Positions 7,966 to 16,810 of a stretch of DNA of 64,000 bases are shown here, in pieces. Every line of letters begins with the position of its first letter. Position 1 is the stretch's first letter. The stretch covers positions 106,660 to 170,659 of the forward strand of contig JACQQD010000009.1 in the NCBI GenBank assembly GCA_016207165.1, in the 5' to 3' direction. The notes beneath the pieces were generated by a model, which saw only the letters and a program-made list of their open reading frames with translations, searched no databases and was not told the DNA's origin. The stretch is from Microcaldota archaeon. GTDB taxonomy: Archaea; Micrarchaeota; Micrarchaeia; Norongarragalinales; Norongarragalinaceae. A program made the translations under genes and the position numbers.

Positions 7966-9384
7966 GTGTGCGGCATCGTAGGAGTCATCGGCCAGGACAA
8001 CGTCGCCTTGGACATTTACCAGGGCCTATTGGCCGTTCAGCACCGGGGCCAGGATTCCGCGGGAATCGCGTGTTTTGACAAGGTCCGAATTAATTTAAAA
8101 AAGGGTTTGGGACTGGTTTCCGAGGTTTTCACCGAGGACAACCTCTCGCGTTTAAGTGGGAAAGCGGGTATCGGGCACGTGCGGTATGCCACCGCGGGAA
8201 GCACTCCTTTGTTGGACATGTCGCCGTTTGTCGTCGACATTCCGCACGCCATCGCTTTCGCGCATAACGGCAACACGGTCAATTACCTGGATTGGGAGCA
8301 GGTTTTTCGGGAGCGCATCCAGTCGTGCTGTGACTCCGAGATTTTGTTGCACTTGTTTTCCGATAAGTTAAGCCAGGACAAGCACTTGGACGTGGCATCC
8401 GTTTTTGACGCGGTTTTGTCGTTCATGAAGGACGTCAACGGCTCGTACTCCATTGTCGCCGTGGTCGAACGACTCGGGCTTTTGGCTTTCCGGGACCCCC
8501 ACGCCAACCGCCCTTTGGTCATGGGAAAGCGCGGCAACGACGTGGCGTTTGCTTCCGAGTCCGCGGCACTGGATGCCATGGGCTTTGAGTTGGTGCGTGA
8601 TTTGTTGCCCGGCGAAGCCGTGTTCGTGGAACCCGGAGGCATCATTCACGAGAAAGTGCTTCTCCCCAAAGCGCCGAGGCACTGCATGTTTGAGTGGGTG
8701 TACTTTTCGCGTCCGGACTCCGTTTTGGAGGGTAAAAGCGTGTACGAAACCCGCATCGCTCTTGGAAAACAATTGGCCAAGGCCATTGAGCGAAGCGATG
8801 CGGACTTGGTCATGGCGGTTCCAGACACGTCGCGTCCGGCGGCCGCCGGATTGGCTGAAGAATTGGGCAAGCCTTTGGCGGAAGGCATGATCAAGAACCG
8901 CTACATTGGCCGGACGTTCATCATGCCGACTCAGGAAGGCCGCGAACGCGCCATGCGCGTGAAGCTCAACACCGTCAAAAGCGTGGTGAAAGGAAAGCAC
9001 GTGTTGATGGTGGATGACTCCATTGTGCGGGGCACCACGGCCCGGCGCATCGTCAAACTCGTCAAGAAGGATGCCAAAACCCTGCATTTGGCGTCCACGT
9101 GTCCGCCCATCAAGTACCCTTGCTTTTACGGCATTGATTTTCCGATTCCATCGGAACTGGTGGCCGCCACGGAAAAAGACGAGGATGGCGTCCGAAAGAA
9201 GCTGGGCGCCGACGCGTTGACGTACCAGTCCCTGGACGGGCTGAAAAAAGCGTTGGGCGTGAAAGGACTTTGCACGGCGTGCCTGGATGGGGATTACCCC
9301 ACGGAGATTCCGGTGGACGTGCGCAAGAAGTTGGAGGCTGTTCGCGCCAACGAGCGCAAAAAGGTGGGAAGCGCGTATGTCTAA
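7966..9384 (+). CDS. purF: PurF, amidophosphoribosyltransferase
   Basis: PurF commits PRPP to purines by replacing pyrophosphate with glutamine-derived ammonia. The start is GTG at 7966, placing the glutaminase nucleophile at Cys2 (MCGIVGV) once Met is removed, as the family requires with little or no propeptide. Residues 1-230 are the Ntn-hydrolase domain (QHRGQDSAGIA, HNGN). The PRPP loop VLMVDDSIVRGTT is near residues 346-358. Cysteines in HCMFEWVYF, PCFYGID and CTAC match the four ligands of the oxygen-sensitive 4Fe-4S cluster in Bacillus-type PurF. It overlaps purD by 8 bp. Confidence 0.96.
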   Translation: MCGIVGVIGQDNVALDIYQGLLAVQHRGQDSAGIACFDKVRINLKKGLGLVSEVFTEDNLSRLSGKAGIGHVRYATAGSTPLLDMSPFVVDIPHAIAFAHNGNTVNYLDWEQVFRERIQSCCDSEILLHLFSDKLSQDKHLDVASVFDAVLSFMKDVNGSYSIVAVVERLGLLAFRDPHANRPLVMGKRGNDVAFASESAALDAMGFELVRDLLPGEAVFVEPGGIIHEKVLLPKAPRHCMFEWVYFSRPDSVLEGKSVYETRIALGKQLAKAIERSDADLVMAVPDTSRPAAAGLAEELGKPLAEGMIKNRYIGRTFIMPTQEGRERAMRVKLNTVKSVVKGKHVLMVDDSIVRGTTARRIVKLVKKDAKTLHLASTCPPIKYPCFYGIDFPIPSELVAATEKDEDGVRKKLGADALTYQSLDGLKKALGVKGLCTACLDGDYPTEIPVDVRKKLEAVRANERKKVGSAYV

Positions 9385-10744
9385 GGTACTGCTTGTGGCC
9401 GCCATCGGACGGGGCCACGCGTTGGCTAAAAAATTTCATCAAAGCGGGGTGGAAGTCTACAGCCTCATTCCGTTTGCCAATCCAGGCATCATTTCCTGTT
9501 CCAAAGAGCACCACGTGGTGGACATCACCAATGCACAGACCGTGGCCAAACACGCCGAACGCATCGACCCGGACTATGTGTGGGTGGCGGGCGACGAATC
9601 CATTGCCGCGGGGGTGGCGGACGCCGTTCAGGAAGTGGGTGTGCCAGCCATTGCTCCGCTTAAGACCGTGGCGAGGCTGGAAAGCGACAAGGCGTTTGCC
9701 CGCGAATTCATGAAAGAGTACGTGGGGCATGCCTGTCCGCGGTTTGAATGCTTTACCGACGCGGAGTCCGCCAAAAACCACATTGACGTCGTTCCATACG
9801 ATTTCGTCATCAAACCCATGGGGTTGACCGGCGGAAAAGGCGTGAAAGTCTTGGGCAGCCAACTGAAAGACCGCGAGGAAGCCAAAGCGTACGCCGAGGA
9901 GGCCATCGCCGCCGACCGAATCGGAGGAATCGTGATTGAGGAAAAGCTGGAAGGCGAAGAATTTTCGCTTCAGTGCTTCGTGGACGGCGAGTCTTTTGCG
10001 GCCATGCCGTTGTGCCAGGACCACAAGCCCGCATATGACGGCGATTTGGGGCCCATGACGGGCGGCATGGGCACGTACACGTGCGAGGATGGACGGCTTC
10101 CCTTTGTCTCCGATGAGGAGTACGACGCGGCGTTAAACGTAGTTGAAAAAACGGTGTCCGGCGTGAAAGCAAAGACGGGCGAGGCCTTCAAAGGCGTTTT
10201 GTACGCGCAATTCATGTTGACGAGAAACGGGCCGTTTGTCATCGAGTACAACGCGCGCCTTGGGGATCCGGAAGCCATGAACGTCTTGCCGCTGATGAAA
10301 ACCAATTTCCATGACGTGTGCAAAGCCATCGTGGACGTGGAACTCGAGCGCTTCAAAGTGGAATTCGAGCCGCAAGCCTCGGTGTGCAAGTACGTGGTGC
10401 CGGAAGGCTATCCGGAACGCAAAGACCAATTCGAGTTTTCCTTGGATGAATCCAAGCTTTCCGACGTGGAGTTGTTCTATTCCGGCGTGGAACAAAAAAA
10501 CGGAAAACGCTTCACCACCGGCTCGCGGGGATTTGGCTTGACCGCCCTGGGAGCCAACGTGGCTGAAGCGTACCAGAAGGCCGAGAACGCCTTAAGCCAA
10601 TTGGACCTCAAGGGATTCCGCTACCGCAAAGACATTGCGTCCGAGGCAAGCATTGCGGCCAAGATCCAGCACATGGAATTGATTCGCGGAAGGCCGGCCA
10701 CCGTGGTTCCAGCCCCTCCGGCGTCCACCATTGAGACGGTGTAA
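9377..10744 (+). CDS. purD: PurD, phosphoribosylamine-glycine ligase
   Basis: PurD is an ATP-grasp enzyme joining phosphoribosylamine and glycine to give GAR. The 455-residue protein has an N-terminal domain with the unusually short opening VLLVAAIGRGHALA, the ATP-grasp segment VIKPMGLTGGKGVKV, the DHKPAYDGDLGPMTGGMGTYT block, and the metal-binding YNARLGDPEAM. The ATG at 9377 is preferred because it starts the conserved fold and overlaps purF by 8 bp, indicating coupled translation. It contains longer insertions than E. coli PurD near the C-terminus. The next gene is convergent. Confidence 0.94.
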   Translation: MSKVLLVAAIGRGHALAKKFHQSGVEVYSLIPFANPGIISCSKEHHVVDITNAQTVAKHAERIDPDYVWVAGDESIAAGVADAVQEVGVPAIAPLKTVARLESDKAFAREFMKEYVGHACPRFECFTDAESAKNHIDVVPYDFVIKPMGLTGGKGVKVLGSQLKDREEAKAYAEEAIAADRIGGIVIEEKLEGEEFSLQCFVDGESFAAMPLCQDHKPAYDGDLGPMTGGMGTYTCEDGRLPFVSDEEYDAALNVVEKTVSGVKAKTGEAFKGVLYAQFMLTRNGPFVIEYNARLGDPEAMNVLPLMKTNFHDVCKAIVDVELERFKVEFEPQASVCKYVVPEGYPERKDQFEFSLDESKLSDVELFYSGVEQKNGKRFTTGSRGFGLTALGANVAEAYQKAENALSQLDLKGFRYRKDIASEASIAAKIQHMELIRGRPATVVPAPPASTIETV

Positions 10745-10757
10745 ACCGATTGGCCTT

Positions 10758-11153
10758 TCACGCTTGGGCGAAGTACTCCTTCATGGGCTCGAAATAGTGG
10801 TCCTTCCAACCCGCGTCGTAACTTTTCCCTTGGCCTTTGGGAATGTTCGTGTGGTCCAAAGTCACTTGGCATCCATTCGCCGTCTTTTTGATCGTGAAGA
10901 CGAGCTGGGAGTCCGGCGCGTCGTCCGGAAACTCGGAGGTTCTCCACGTCTGAACGATTTTGTTTCCCGAAACCAGCTCTGTAAAGTTTCCCCAGATGTA
11001 GCCGTCCCACGCCGTCATCTTGCCGCCGACTTTCGCGTCGATTTTCGCGGTGCCGCCCGTTGACTGGGTGTGGCCGTTGGACGTCATGTACGCGTCGTAC
11101 CACTGTTTTGGCGAAACGCCTTCAAATTCAACGGTTTGGTGCACTTCATCCAT
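10758..11153 (-). CDS. SRPBCC / AHSA1-like domain protein
   Basis: The 131-residue protein matches the Activator-of-Hsp90-ATPase-1-like branch of the SRPBCC fold: an opening VHQTVEFEGVSPKQWYDAY, a central strand set around KIDAKVGGKMTAWDGYIWG and IVQTWR, and a terminal helix GWKDHYFEPMKEYF. Such proteins form a hydrophobic ligand cavity; the ligand is unknown. The ATG at 11153 sits inside the last codons of the preceding gene (8-bp overlap), so it is the last gene of the purM transcript. It converges on purD with a 13-bp gap. A purine role is not indicated by the sequence. Confidence 0.75.
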   Translation of the reverse strand: MDEVHQTVEFEGVSPKQWYDAYMTSNGHTQSTGGTAKIDAKVGGKMTAWDGYIWGNFTELVSGNKIVQTWRTSEFPDDAPDSQLVFTIKKTANGCQVTLDHTNIPKGQGKSYDAGWKDHYFEPMKEYFAQA

Positions 11154-11559
11154 TTTTTTCAGCCTCCGGTTTTTTCCGCCGTCTGGCGTTGACGTTGGTT
11201 TCAATCAAGTCCGCAAGCAGGTCAGGGGTGATGCGGCCGTGCGTCGTGGTTTCCAATGGCGCCAACGTGAGCCAAAGAAATGGGCCTTGTTCTTCCTTTT
11301 GTAAATCAACAAGGCCTCCGCTTTTGCCTATTTTCGCTTCATAATCTGCCTTGAGGCGGCTTAAGTCAGCGTGAACTTGGTTGCGGTGGCTGACCGTGGA
11401 ATGCTCTAGAAGCACTCGAACCGGCATGCCGGCTTGGGCGTTGGCTGATTTGATTAGTCCGTTTGAAGCGTGCTGGCTTAAGAGCCCAATGAGGTCCTCG
11501 CGAAAGTTGCTGATGCTGGTTCGCTCCGTCCTGCGGGCACGGTACGATTTTGGCCTCAT
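11146..11559 (-). CDS. Hypothetical protein, 137 aa, basic, in the purM transcript
   Basis: I do not recognise this gene. It encodes 137 residues with a basic N-terminus (MRPKSYRARRTER), a central mixed helix/strand region and a basic tail (NARRRKKPEAEKNG). There is no signal peptide, membrane segment or cysteine motif. It lies between an equally unknown gene and the SRPBCC gene, overlapping the latter by 8 bp, which supports it being translated. The basic ends could mean nucleic-acid binding, but there is no motif to confirm that. It may be lineage-specific. Confidence 0.6.
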   Translation of the reverse strand: MRPKSYRARRTERTSISNFREDLIGLLSQHASNGLIKSANAQAGMPVRVLLEHSTVSHRNQVHADLSRLKADYEAKIGKSGGLVDLQKEEQGPFLWLTLAPLETTTHGRITPDLLADLIETNVNARRRKKPEAEKNG

Positions 11560-11603
11560 TTTTTTTGTTTCCTCAACTCAGTTTTTTCTTGTCTTGGTTG
11601 TTT

Positions 11604-12014
11604 TCAGATTTCACGCCTTAATTGGGTAAGAATCATAGTCCCGTCTGGATTGTCTTTTCCGGCCAGAATGTAGCCGATGCTGGCGCTTCGATGATACGTT
11701 GGCGTGTCCTCCGTTCTGACTGGGCAGACACCAAGCATTTGCCGGAGGCTTTGGCCCGTGGACGAGAGGTGTCGTATGGCTTTTCGATGCCGACTGAATG
11801 CGTTTTCGTGCGCGCTTTGAATGGCATGTACCGCATGTCCAAGACGCATCTGAATTTCATGTTCAGTAACCTTCTCGTCGTTCACCGGAACGTGCACGAA
11901 CACACCCGTTTCTTCATTGCCCACGACGTGGGCGCTTAATCCTTGTTCGCGCACTTCCTGCGCTACTTCTTGCGCAAAATTTCTTGCAGTAAAAAGACGT
12001 CGTTCCATGGTCAT
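11604..12014 (-). CDS. Hypothetical protein, 136 aa, overlapping the purM stop
   Basis: The function is not recognised. The 136-residue product begins with a helix-rich part (ARNFAQEVAQEVREQGL), then a strand pattern (HVVGNEETGVFVHVPVN), and ends with ILAGKDNPDGTMILTQL. Its ATG overlaps the purM stop by 4 bp (ATGA), strong evidence that it is a real, coupled gene. It is soluble with no obvious catalytic motif. With the next gene it forms a pair of unknown proteins downstream of purM. Confidence 0.65.
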   Translation of the reverse strand: MTMERRLFTARNFAQEVAQEVREQGLSAHVVGNEETGVFVHVPVNDEKVTEHEIQMRLGHAVHAIQSAHENAFSRHRKAIRHLSSTGQSLRQMLGVCPVRTEDTPTYHRSASIGYILAGKDNPDGTMILTQLRREI

Positions 12015-13045
12015 TCTTTTCCGTTGATGTGGACCGCGGGTGTCTTGGTGACGTGGCCAACGGTCTTGGCTTCCAGCTTGAATTTCTTGGCTTGTTTCAG
12101 CACGGCATCCGGTTCATCCGTTACCACGAGAAATCCGTTGCCCATGTTCCACGCCTTGTAGGCTTCCGATTCGGCAACGCCGCCCATTTCAATCAGGGTC
12201 TTCATGGCGTTGCAGGGCTCAAAAAGATCGGAAAGTTCTGCTCCAAGGCCGCCGGATGGCTTGAGTGCCCGCCCGAGTTTGCCGGGAATTCCTCCGCCGG
12301 TGACATGCGCCATGGCGGAGACGTGTGCCGCGGGTTGGCCGTCCACGCCGCCAAACAGGGACACGGCAAACCGCGTGTACAGCTTGGAGGGTGAAAGGAT
12401 TTGTTCGGCGAGTTTGCGGTCTTCTTCGTGCCAGTTTTTTCCAAAGTGTTTTTCCATTATTTTGCGGGCCAAACTCAAGCCGTTCGAGCGGAAGCTGTCT
12501 TCTTTCAAGGCGACGATGGCGTGGCCGGCTTTCACGGCTTTCCCGGAAATGAGGCGCTCTTTTTTTGCAAACCAGGTGCAGGAGCTGGTCCAGTTCAAGC
12601 AAAAGGATCCGAATCCGCCGACTTTGGTTCCCAGTTCCGCGATTTCGCCGTTGACCACGGCAACGCCGGCTTCAATGGCCGCCGCTTCCAGGCCTTGGGC
12701 CAACTGCAAAAGCGGTTTGGATTGGATTTGGTTGACGTCCAACACGTTGGTGACGTAAAACGGCTCGCCGCCGCGCACCACGGCGTCGTCGCACACCATG
12801 GCCAGCAAGTCAAAGCCGAGGGTGTCGAATTTTCCGAGGCGTTCGGCGACTTCCGTTTTGGTTCCAACCCCATCGACGTTCTCGCCCATGACGCAGCCCA
12901 CAGGAGGTTGAACGTAACGGAGGCCTGAAAAGTCGTCGAAACCGGTTTGCACGCGGTTTTTCCACGTGCGTTTGGCGGCGGCATAGAAGGCTTTGGAGGC
13001 TTGGTCCCCCGCTTCCACGTTCACGCCGGCATCCGAGTATTTCAT
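12011..13045 (-). CDS. purM: PurM, phosphoribosylformylglycinamidine cyclo-ligase (AIR synthetase)
   Basis: PurM closes the imidazole ring, turning FGAM into AIR with ATP. The 344-residue protein has the dimer-interface ATP motif GENVDGVGTKTE at residues 54-65, DLLAMVCDDAVVRGGEP, an AHVTGGGIPGKLGRAL block and MGNGFLVV. The ATG at 13045 fits the usual MKYSDAGV opening; a TATA-like element about 26 bp upstream supports it over an earlier in-frame start. It diverges from purL, whose product FGAM is PurM's substrate, and leads a transcript with two unknown genes and an SRPBCC gene. Confidence 0.95.
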   Translation of the reverse strand: MKYSDAGVNVEAGDQASKAFYAAAKRTWKNRVQTGFDDFSGLRYVQPPVGCVMGENVDGVGTKTEVAERLGKFDTLGFDLLAMVCDDAVVRGGEPFYVTNVLDVNQIQSKPLLQLAQGLEAAAIEAGVAVVNGEIAELGTKVGGFGSFCLNWTSSCTWFAKKERLISGKAVKAGHAIVALKEDSFRSNGLSLARKIMEKHFGKNWHEEDRKLAEQILSPSKLYTRFAVSLFGGVDGQPAAHVSAMAHVTGGGIPGKLGRALKPSGGLGAELSDLFEPCNAMKTLIEMGGVAESEAYKAWNMGNGFLVVTDEPDAVLKQAKKFKLEAKTVGHVTKTPAVHINGKE

Positions 13046-13065
13046 GCCAAATTCCTTAGTCGATT

Positions 13066-13083
13066 GGATATGTAAATAAAAAG
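13066..13083. promoter_or_regulatory. Divergent TATA elements for purM (-) and purL (+)
   Basis: In the 59-bp gap, TTACATATCC on the minus strand (13067-13076) centres about 26 bp before the purM ATG, while AAATAAAAAG on the plus strand (13074-13083) centres about 26 bp before the purL ATG. The two elements abut. Both spacings are those of leaderless archaeal transcripts. They would co-regulate two consecutive pathway steps. Confidence 0.55.
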
Positions 13084-13104
13084 CGTCCAAGGCAATATAA
13101 GCGC

Positions 13105-16020
13105 ATGGTGGCGCATCGCATTGAAGTGGCCTACCGGTTGGATTCCCGCATCGCCCAGCGCACTGCTGGCTTGAAGGCGTTGGGTTTCAAGGTCGAAAAC
13201 GTTCGGTTGGTGGACGTGTACACGCTTTCCCGCGACTTTTCGAGAAAGCAACTGGGGAAAATCGGCTCGATTCTGGCCAACCCCGTTTTTCAGGACTTCA
13301 CCGTGGACAAGGCCACGCAAACGGATTTTGATTTTGCCGTTGAAGTCGGTTTTTTGCCGGGAGTGACGGACAACGTGGGCACTACCGCCCAGGAAATGAT
13401 TGAGGACGCGTTGAAGGCCAAGTTCAAGCCCGGCGAAGCAGTGCACAGCTCGCAATTGTTCTTGTTTGACGGCGACTCCAAACAGGCCAAGGCTATTGGA
13501 TTGGAGTTGGCCAATCCGCTCATCCAGCGCATCCACGCCAAGACGCGGCAAGGGTACGGTCAAGCGGGCATGGACGTGGTGGTGCCGAAAGTCAAACTCG
13601 ACGAGTTGCTCAAAGCGGAACGCGTTGACTTGGAATTGGATGACGAAGCCCTGGCGGAATTGGGCAAGAAAGGCATTTTAGACCCTAAAACAGGGGTGCG
13701 CCGCGGGCCCTTGGCGCTGGATTTGCCGTACTTGCATGCCATCCGCGATTACTTTCTTAAACAGGGGCGCAAGCCCACGGACGTGGAACTGGAGTCCTTG
13801 GCTCAGACGTGGAGCGAGCACTGCAAGCACACCATTTTCGCGGCCGCCATGGACGACGACGTGCCAGAGGGGTTGTACAAGACGTACATTCAGGGGGCCA
13901 CCCGCGCCGTGCGGAAAAAGAAGGGAAAAAACGATTTTTGCGTGTCGGTGTTTTCAGACAACTCCGGCGCCATTGTGTTTGACGAGGAATTTCTCGTCAC
14001 GCACAAAGTGGAAACCCATAACTCTCCGTCTGCCCTGGATCCCTTTGGCGGGGCCATTACCGGCATCGTGGGCGTGAACCGGGACACCATTGGCTTTGGT
14101 TTGGGCGCCAAGCCGGCCATTAACGTCTACGGTTTTTGTTTTGGGAATCCGCAATCCAAGCCGCAGCTGTACCGGGGCAAGAACAAGGCCGACCCCGCCA
14201 TTGCGCCGCGGCGCGTCATGGAAGGCGTGGTGCGGGGCGTGAACGCGGGAGGCAACCAATCCGGCATTCCCACGCCCCAAGGATTTTGTTATTTTGACGA
14301 CCGGTACGCCGGAAAGCCGCTGGTGTTCGTTGGAACGGTGGGCGTCATGCCTTGCAAGATAAACGGCAGGAAGCTCTACGTGAAAAAAGCGGAGCCCGGC
14401 GATGTCATCGTCATGGTCGGCGGACGCGTTGGAAAAGACGGCATTCACGGCGCCACGTTTTCTTCCGAGGCAATGGATTTTGGCAGTCCGGCAACCTCGG
14501 TGCAGATTGGCGACCCCATCACCCAGAAAAAGCTTTCCGATGCCTTGGTCAAGGAGGCTCGCGACTTGGGGTTGTACCACAGCATCACGGACAACGGAGC
14601 AGGCGGCTTATCGTGTTCGGTGGCGGAAATGGCCAAGGAATGCAACGGGTGTTTCGTGGAATTGGACAAGGTGCCGTTGAAGTACCCCGGCATGGCTCCG
14701 TGGGAAATCTGGATTTCCGAGTCCCAGGAGCGGATGACGGTCGCGGTGCCACAAGAAAAACTCGAGGCGTTCATGGACTTGATGCAGCGGCGGGGCGTGG
14801 AGGCCACCGCCATTGGGTCGTTCACCAATTCCGGGCGGTGCGTGGTGGCGTACCACGGTGAAACCGTGATGGATGTTGGGTTAGGGTTTTTGCACGATGG
14901 ATTGCCCAAAAAACACTTGCATTCCACGTTCAAGCCACTCAAGCACCCCGAGCCCAAGCCTTCAGCGAAAAAGGACTTCGGGAAAACGCTTTTGTCGATG
15001 CTCTCGCGCAAGAACATCGCGTCCACGGAATTTGTTTCAACCCAGTACGACCACGCCGTTCAAGGAGGTCTTGTGGTTGGACCCCTCCAAGGAAAAGGCC
15101 GGGTACAGGGTCAGGCGAGTTTGACGAAAGTGGTGCTGGGCTCGAAAAAAGCGGTGGCGTTGTCCCAGGCCACTTACCCGCGGTACTCCGACATTGACGC
15201 ATACCACATGGCCTGCGCGGGCATTGATTCGGCTATTCGGAATTTGGTGGCGTTGGGCGCTGACCCCGAAAAAATCGCGTTGCTTGACAACTTCTGCTGG
15301 TGTTCGTCAAATGAACCGACTAGGCTTGGGCAACTCAAGCGCGCGGTGAAGGCCTGTTACGACGCGGCCACCGCGTTTGAAGCGCCGTTCATCTCCGGAA
15401 AGGACAGCATGTTCAACGATTTTTTGGGTTTTGACGGAAAAAACAATCCCGTGAAAATCTCGATTCCCCCGACTCTGCTTGTGTCCTCCATGGCGGTCGT
15501 GGATGACGCGGAAAAAGCGGTGACTTTGGACTCCAAAGTGGATGGGGATACCGTGTACGTGGTGGGGCCCACGAAAAACGAGACGGGGGGTTCGGAGTAC
15601 TTTGCGTGGCTGGGCTACTTGGGAAACCGGGTTCCAGAAGTGGATTTTGCCGCCAACAAGAAGCGTTATGAACGGTTCCATCAAGCCGTCCAAAAAGGCT
15701 TGGTCGCTTCGGCGTACCCCTTGGGCTTGGGGGGATTGGGCGTGGCGTTGGCCAAGACGGCCATCGCCGGAAAGTTGGGTTTGGACCTTGACGTCCAAAC
15801 AGGCTTGAAACCCGACGAGTGGCTGTTCTCGGAGTCGCAAGGCCGTTTGCTGGTGACTTTGGACCCCAAAAACGTTGAAGCGTTTGAAAAGATCATGGGT
15901 TCCGACGCCGTGAAAATCGGGAAAGTCGGCGGCACGCGGTTGAGGGTCAACGACTGGCTGGACGTGGGCGTGGACGCGTTGGAGTCCGCGTACAAACAGG
16001 TGTTCTCCCATGGTGGATAA
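13105..16020 (+). CDS. purL: PurL with N-terminal PurS-like region, FGAM synthase synthetase subunit
   Basis: This 971-residue protein amidates FGAR to FGAM with ATP, taking ammonia from PurQ. Residues 1 to about 170 are two PurS-like stretches (HRIEVAYRL and FDFAVEVGFLPGVTDNVG). Residues 200 onward are the synthetase halves, with TWSEHCKH near 235-242, HKVETHNSPSALDPFGG, and the second half beginning near FVSTQYDHAVQGG. Small archaeal PurL is usually about 700 residues with separate PurS, and large PurL is about 1,300 with a fused glutaminase. This is an intermediate form: PurS is fused, but the glutaminase is the separate purQ, which overlaps its end by 11 bp. Confidence 0.93.
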   Translation: MVAHRIEVAYRLDSRIAQRTAGLKALGFKVENVRLVDVYTLSRDFSRKQLGKIGSILANPVFQDFTVDKATQTDFDFAVEVGFLPGVTDNVGTTAQEMIEDALKAKFKPGEAVHSSQLFLFDGDSKQAKAIGLELANPLIQRIHAKTRQGYGQAGMDVVVPKVKLDELLKAERVDLELDDEALAELGKKGILDPKTGVRRGPLALDLPYLHAIRDYFLKQGRKPTDVELESLAQTWSEHCKHTIFAAAMDDDVPEGLYKTYIQGATRAVRKKKGKNDFCVSVFSDNSGAIVFDEEFLVTHKVETHNSPSALDPFGGAITGIVGVNRDTIGFGLGAKPAINVYGFCFGNPQSKPQLYRGKNKADPAIAPRRVMEGVVRGVNAGGNQSGIPTPQGFCYFDDRYAGKPLVFVGTVGVMPCKINGRKLYVKKAEPGDVIVMVGGRVGKDGIHGATFSSEAMDFGSPATSVQIGDPITQKKLSDALVKEARDLGLYHSITDNGAGGLSCSVAEMAKECNGCFVELDKVPLKYPGMAPWEIWISESQERMTVAVPQEKLEAFMDLMQRRGVEATAIGSFTNSGRCVVAYHGETVMDVGLGFLHDGLPKKHLHSTFKPLKHPEPKPSAKKDFGKTLLSMLSRKNIASTEFVSTQYDHAVQGGLVVGPLQGKGRVQGQASLTKVVLGSKKAVALSQATYPRYSDIDAYHMACAGIDSAIRNLVALGADPEKIALLDNFCWCSSNEPTRLGQLKRAVKACYDAATAFEAPFISGKDSMFNDFLGFDGKNNPVKISIPPTLLVSSMAVVDDAEKAVTLDSKVDGDTVYVVGPTKNETGGSEYFAWLGYLGNRVPEVDFAANKKRYERFHQAVQKGLVASAYPLGLGGLGVALAKTAIAGKLGLDLDVQTGLKPDEWLFSESQGRLLVTLDPKNVEAFEKIMGSDAVKIGKVGGTRLRVNDWLDVGVDALESAYKQVFSHGG

Positions 16021-16807
16021 GGCGCTGATTTTCAGCGGGTACGGCGTGAACTCCGAAATGGAGTCCGCCGTTGCCCTCCAGCGCGCGGGAATGGCGTCGG
16101 ACGTCGTGCACGTCAACGACGTGATTGCAAAGCGCGTCAAGCTCAACGATTACCGGATGCTGGTGTTGCCCGGCGGTTTCTCGTACGGCGACGACACGGG
16201 GTCCGGCAACGCGTACGCCTGGCGGCTGCGCAACAACGTGTGGGACGAACTGCTTGAGTTTCTCGACGGCGACAACCTGGTCTTGGGCATCTGCAACGGG
16301 TTTCAAATCCTTGTAAACTTGGGGTTGCTGCCGGCGTTTGGCAAGAAGCGCGAGCGGACCGCCGCGCTCATGCCCAATCAAAGCGGCGTGTTCCAGTGCC
16401 GTCCAGTAACCCTCAAACCCGCGTCCGAATCGTTCTGGACCCGCGGAATTGAGCGCGTGGATTGCCCGGTGGCGCACGGCGAAGGCAACTTCTATTGTTC
16501 TGCCGGGGATTTGAAGCGTTTGGAAGAAAAAAAGTTGGTGGCGTTCCGGTACGTCAAGCCGGACTTGACTTTGGCCAACCGCGAGTTTCCGTTCAACCCC
16601 AACGGCGCGCTTTCTGACATTGCCGGAATTTTGTCGGAGGACCGAAAAGTCTTGGGTTTGATGCCGCACCCCGAGCGCGCCATGGAATCCATTCAGTTGC
16701 GCGACGGTTTTCTGCAAAAAGAGTTGGCGCGTCGCGCGGGAAAGCGCCTTTCCATGGAATCCCACAACCTGCAGTTGTTCCGCAACGCCGTGAACTACTT
16801 CAAGTAG
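16010..16807 (+). CDS. purQ: PurQ, FGAM synthase glutaminase subunit
   Basis: PurQ is a class I glutamine amidotransferase that hydrolyses glutamine and passes ammonia to PurL. The triad is C95 in LGICNGFQ, H220 and E222 in MPHPERA. The oxyanion strand LPGGFSYGDD is typical of PurQ. At 265 residues it is a little longer than usual stand-alone PurQ (about 225). The ATG lies 11 bp inside the purL coding end, so production of the two subunits is coupled. No second purS is present, consistent with its fusion to PurL. Confidence 0.95.
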   Translation: MVDKALIFSGYGVNSEMESAVALQRAGMASDVVHVNDVIAKRVKLNDYRMLVLPGGFSYGDDTGSGNAYAWRLRNNVWDELLEFLDGDNLVLGICNGFQILVNLGLLPAFGKKRERTAALMPNQSGVFQCRPVTLKPASESFWTRGIERVDCPVAHGEGNFYCSAGDLKRLEEKKLVAFRYVKPDLTLANREFPFNPNGALSDIAGILSEDRKVLGLMPHPERAMESIQLRDGFLQKELARRAGKRLSMESHNLQLFRNAVNYFK

Positions 16808-16810
16808 GCG

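Noticed and set aside
8368..9405. Minus-strand frame of 345 codons opposite purF
   Set aside because: purF is intact with Cys2, PRPP loop and cluster cysteines; the antisense frame has no domain and no separate promoter.
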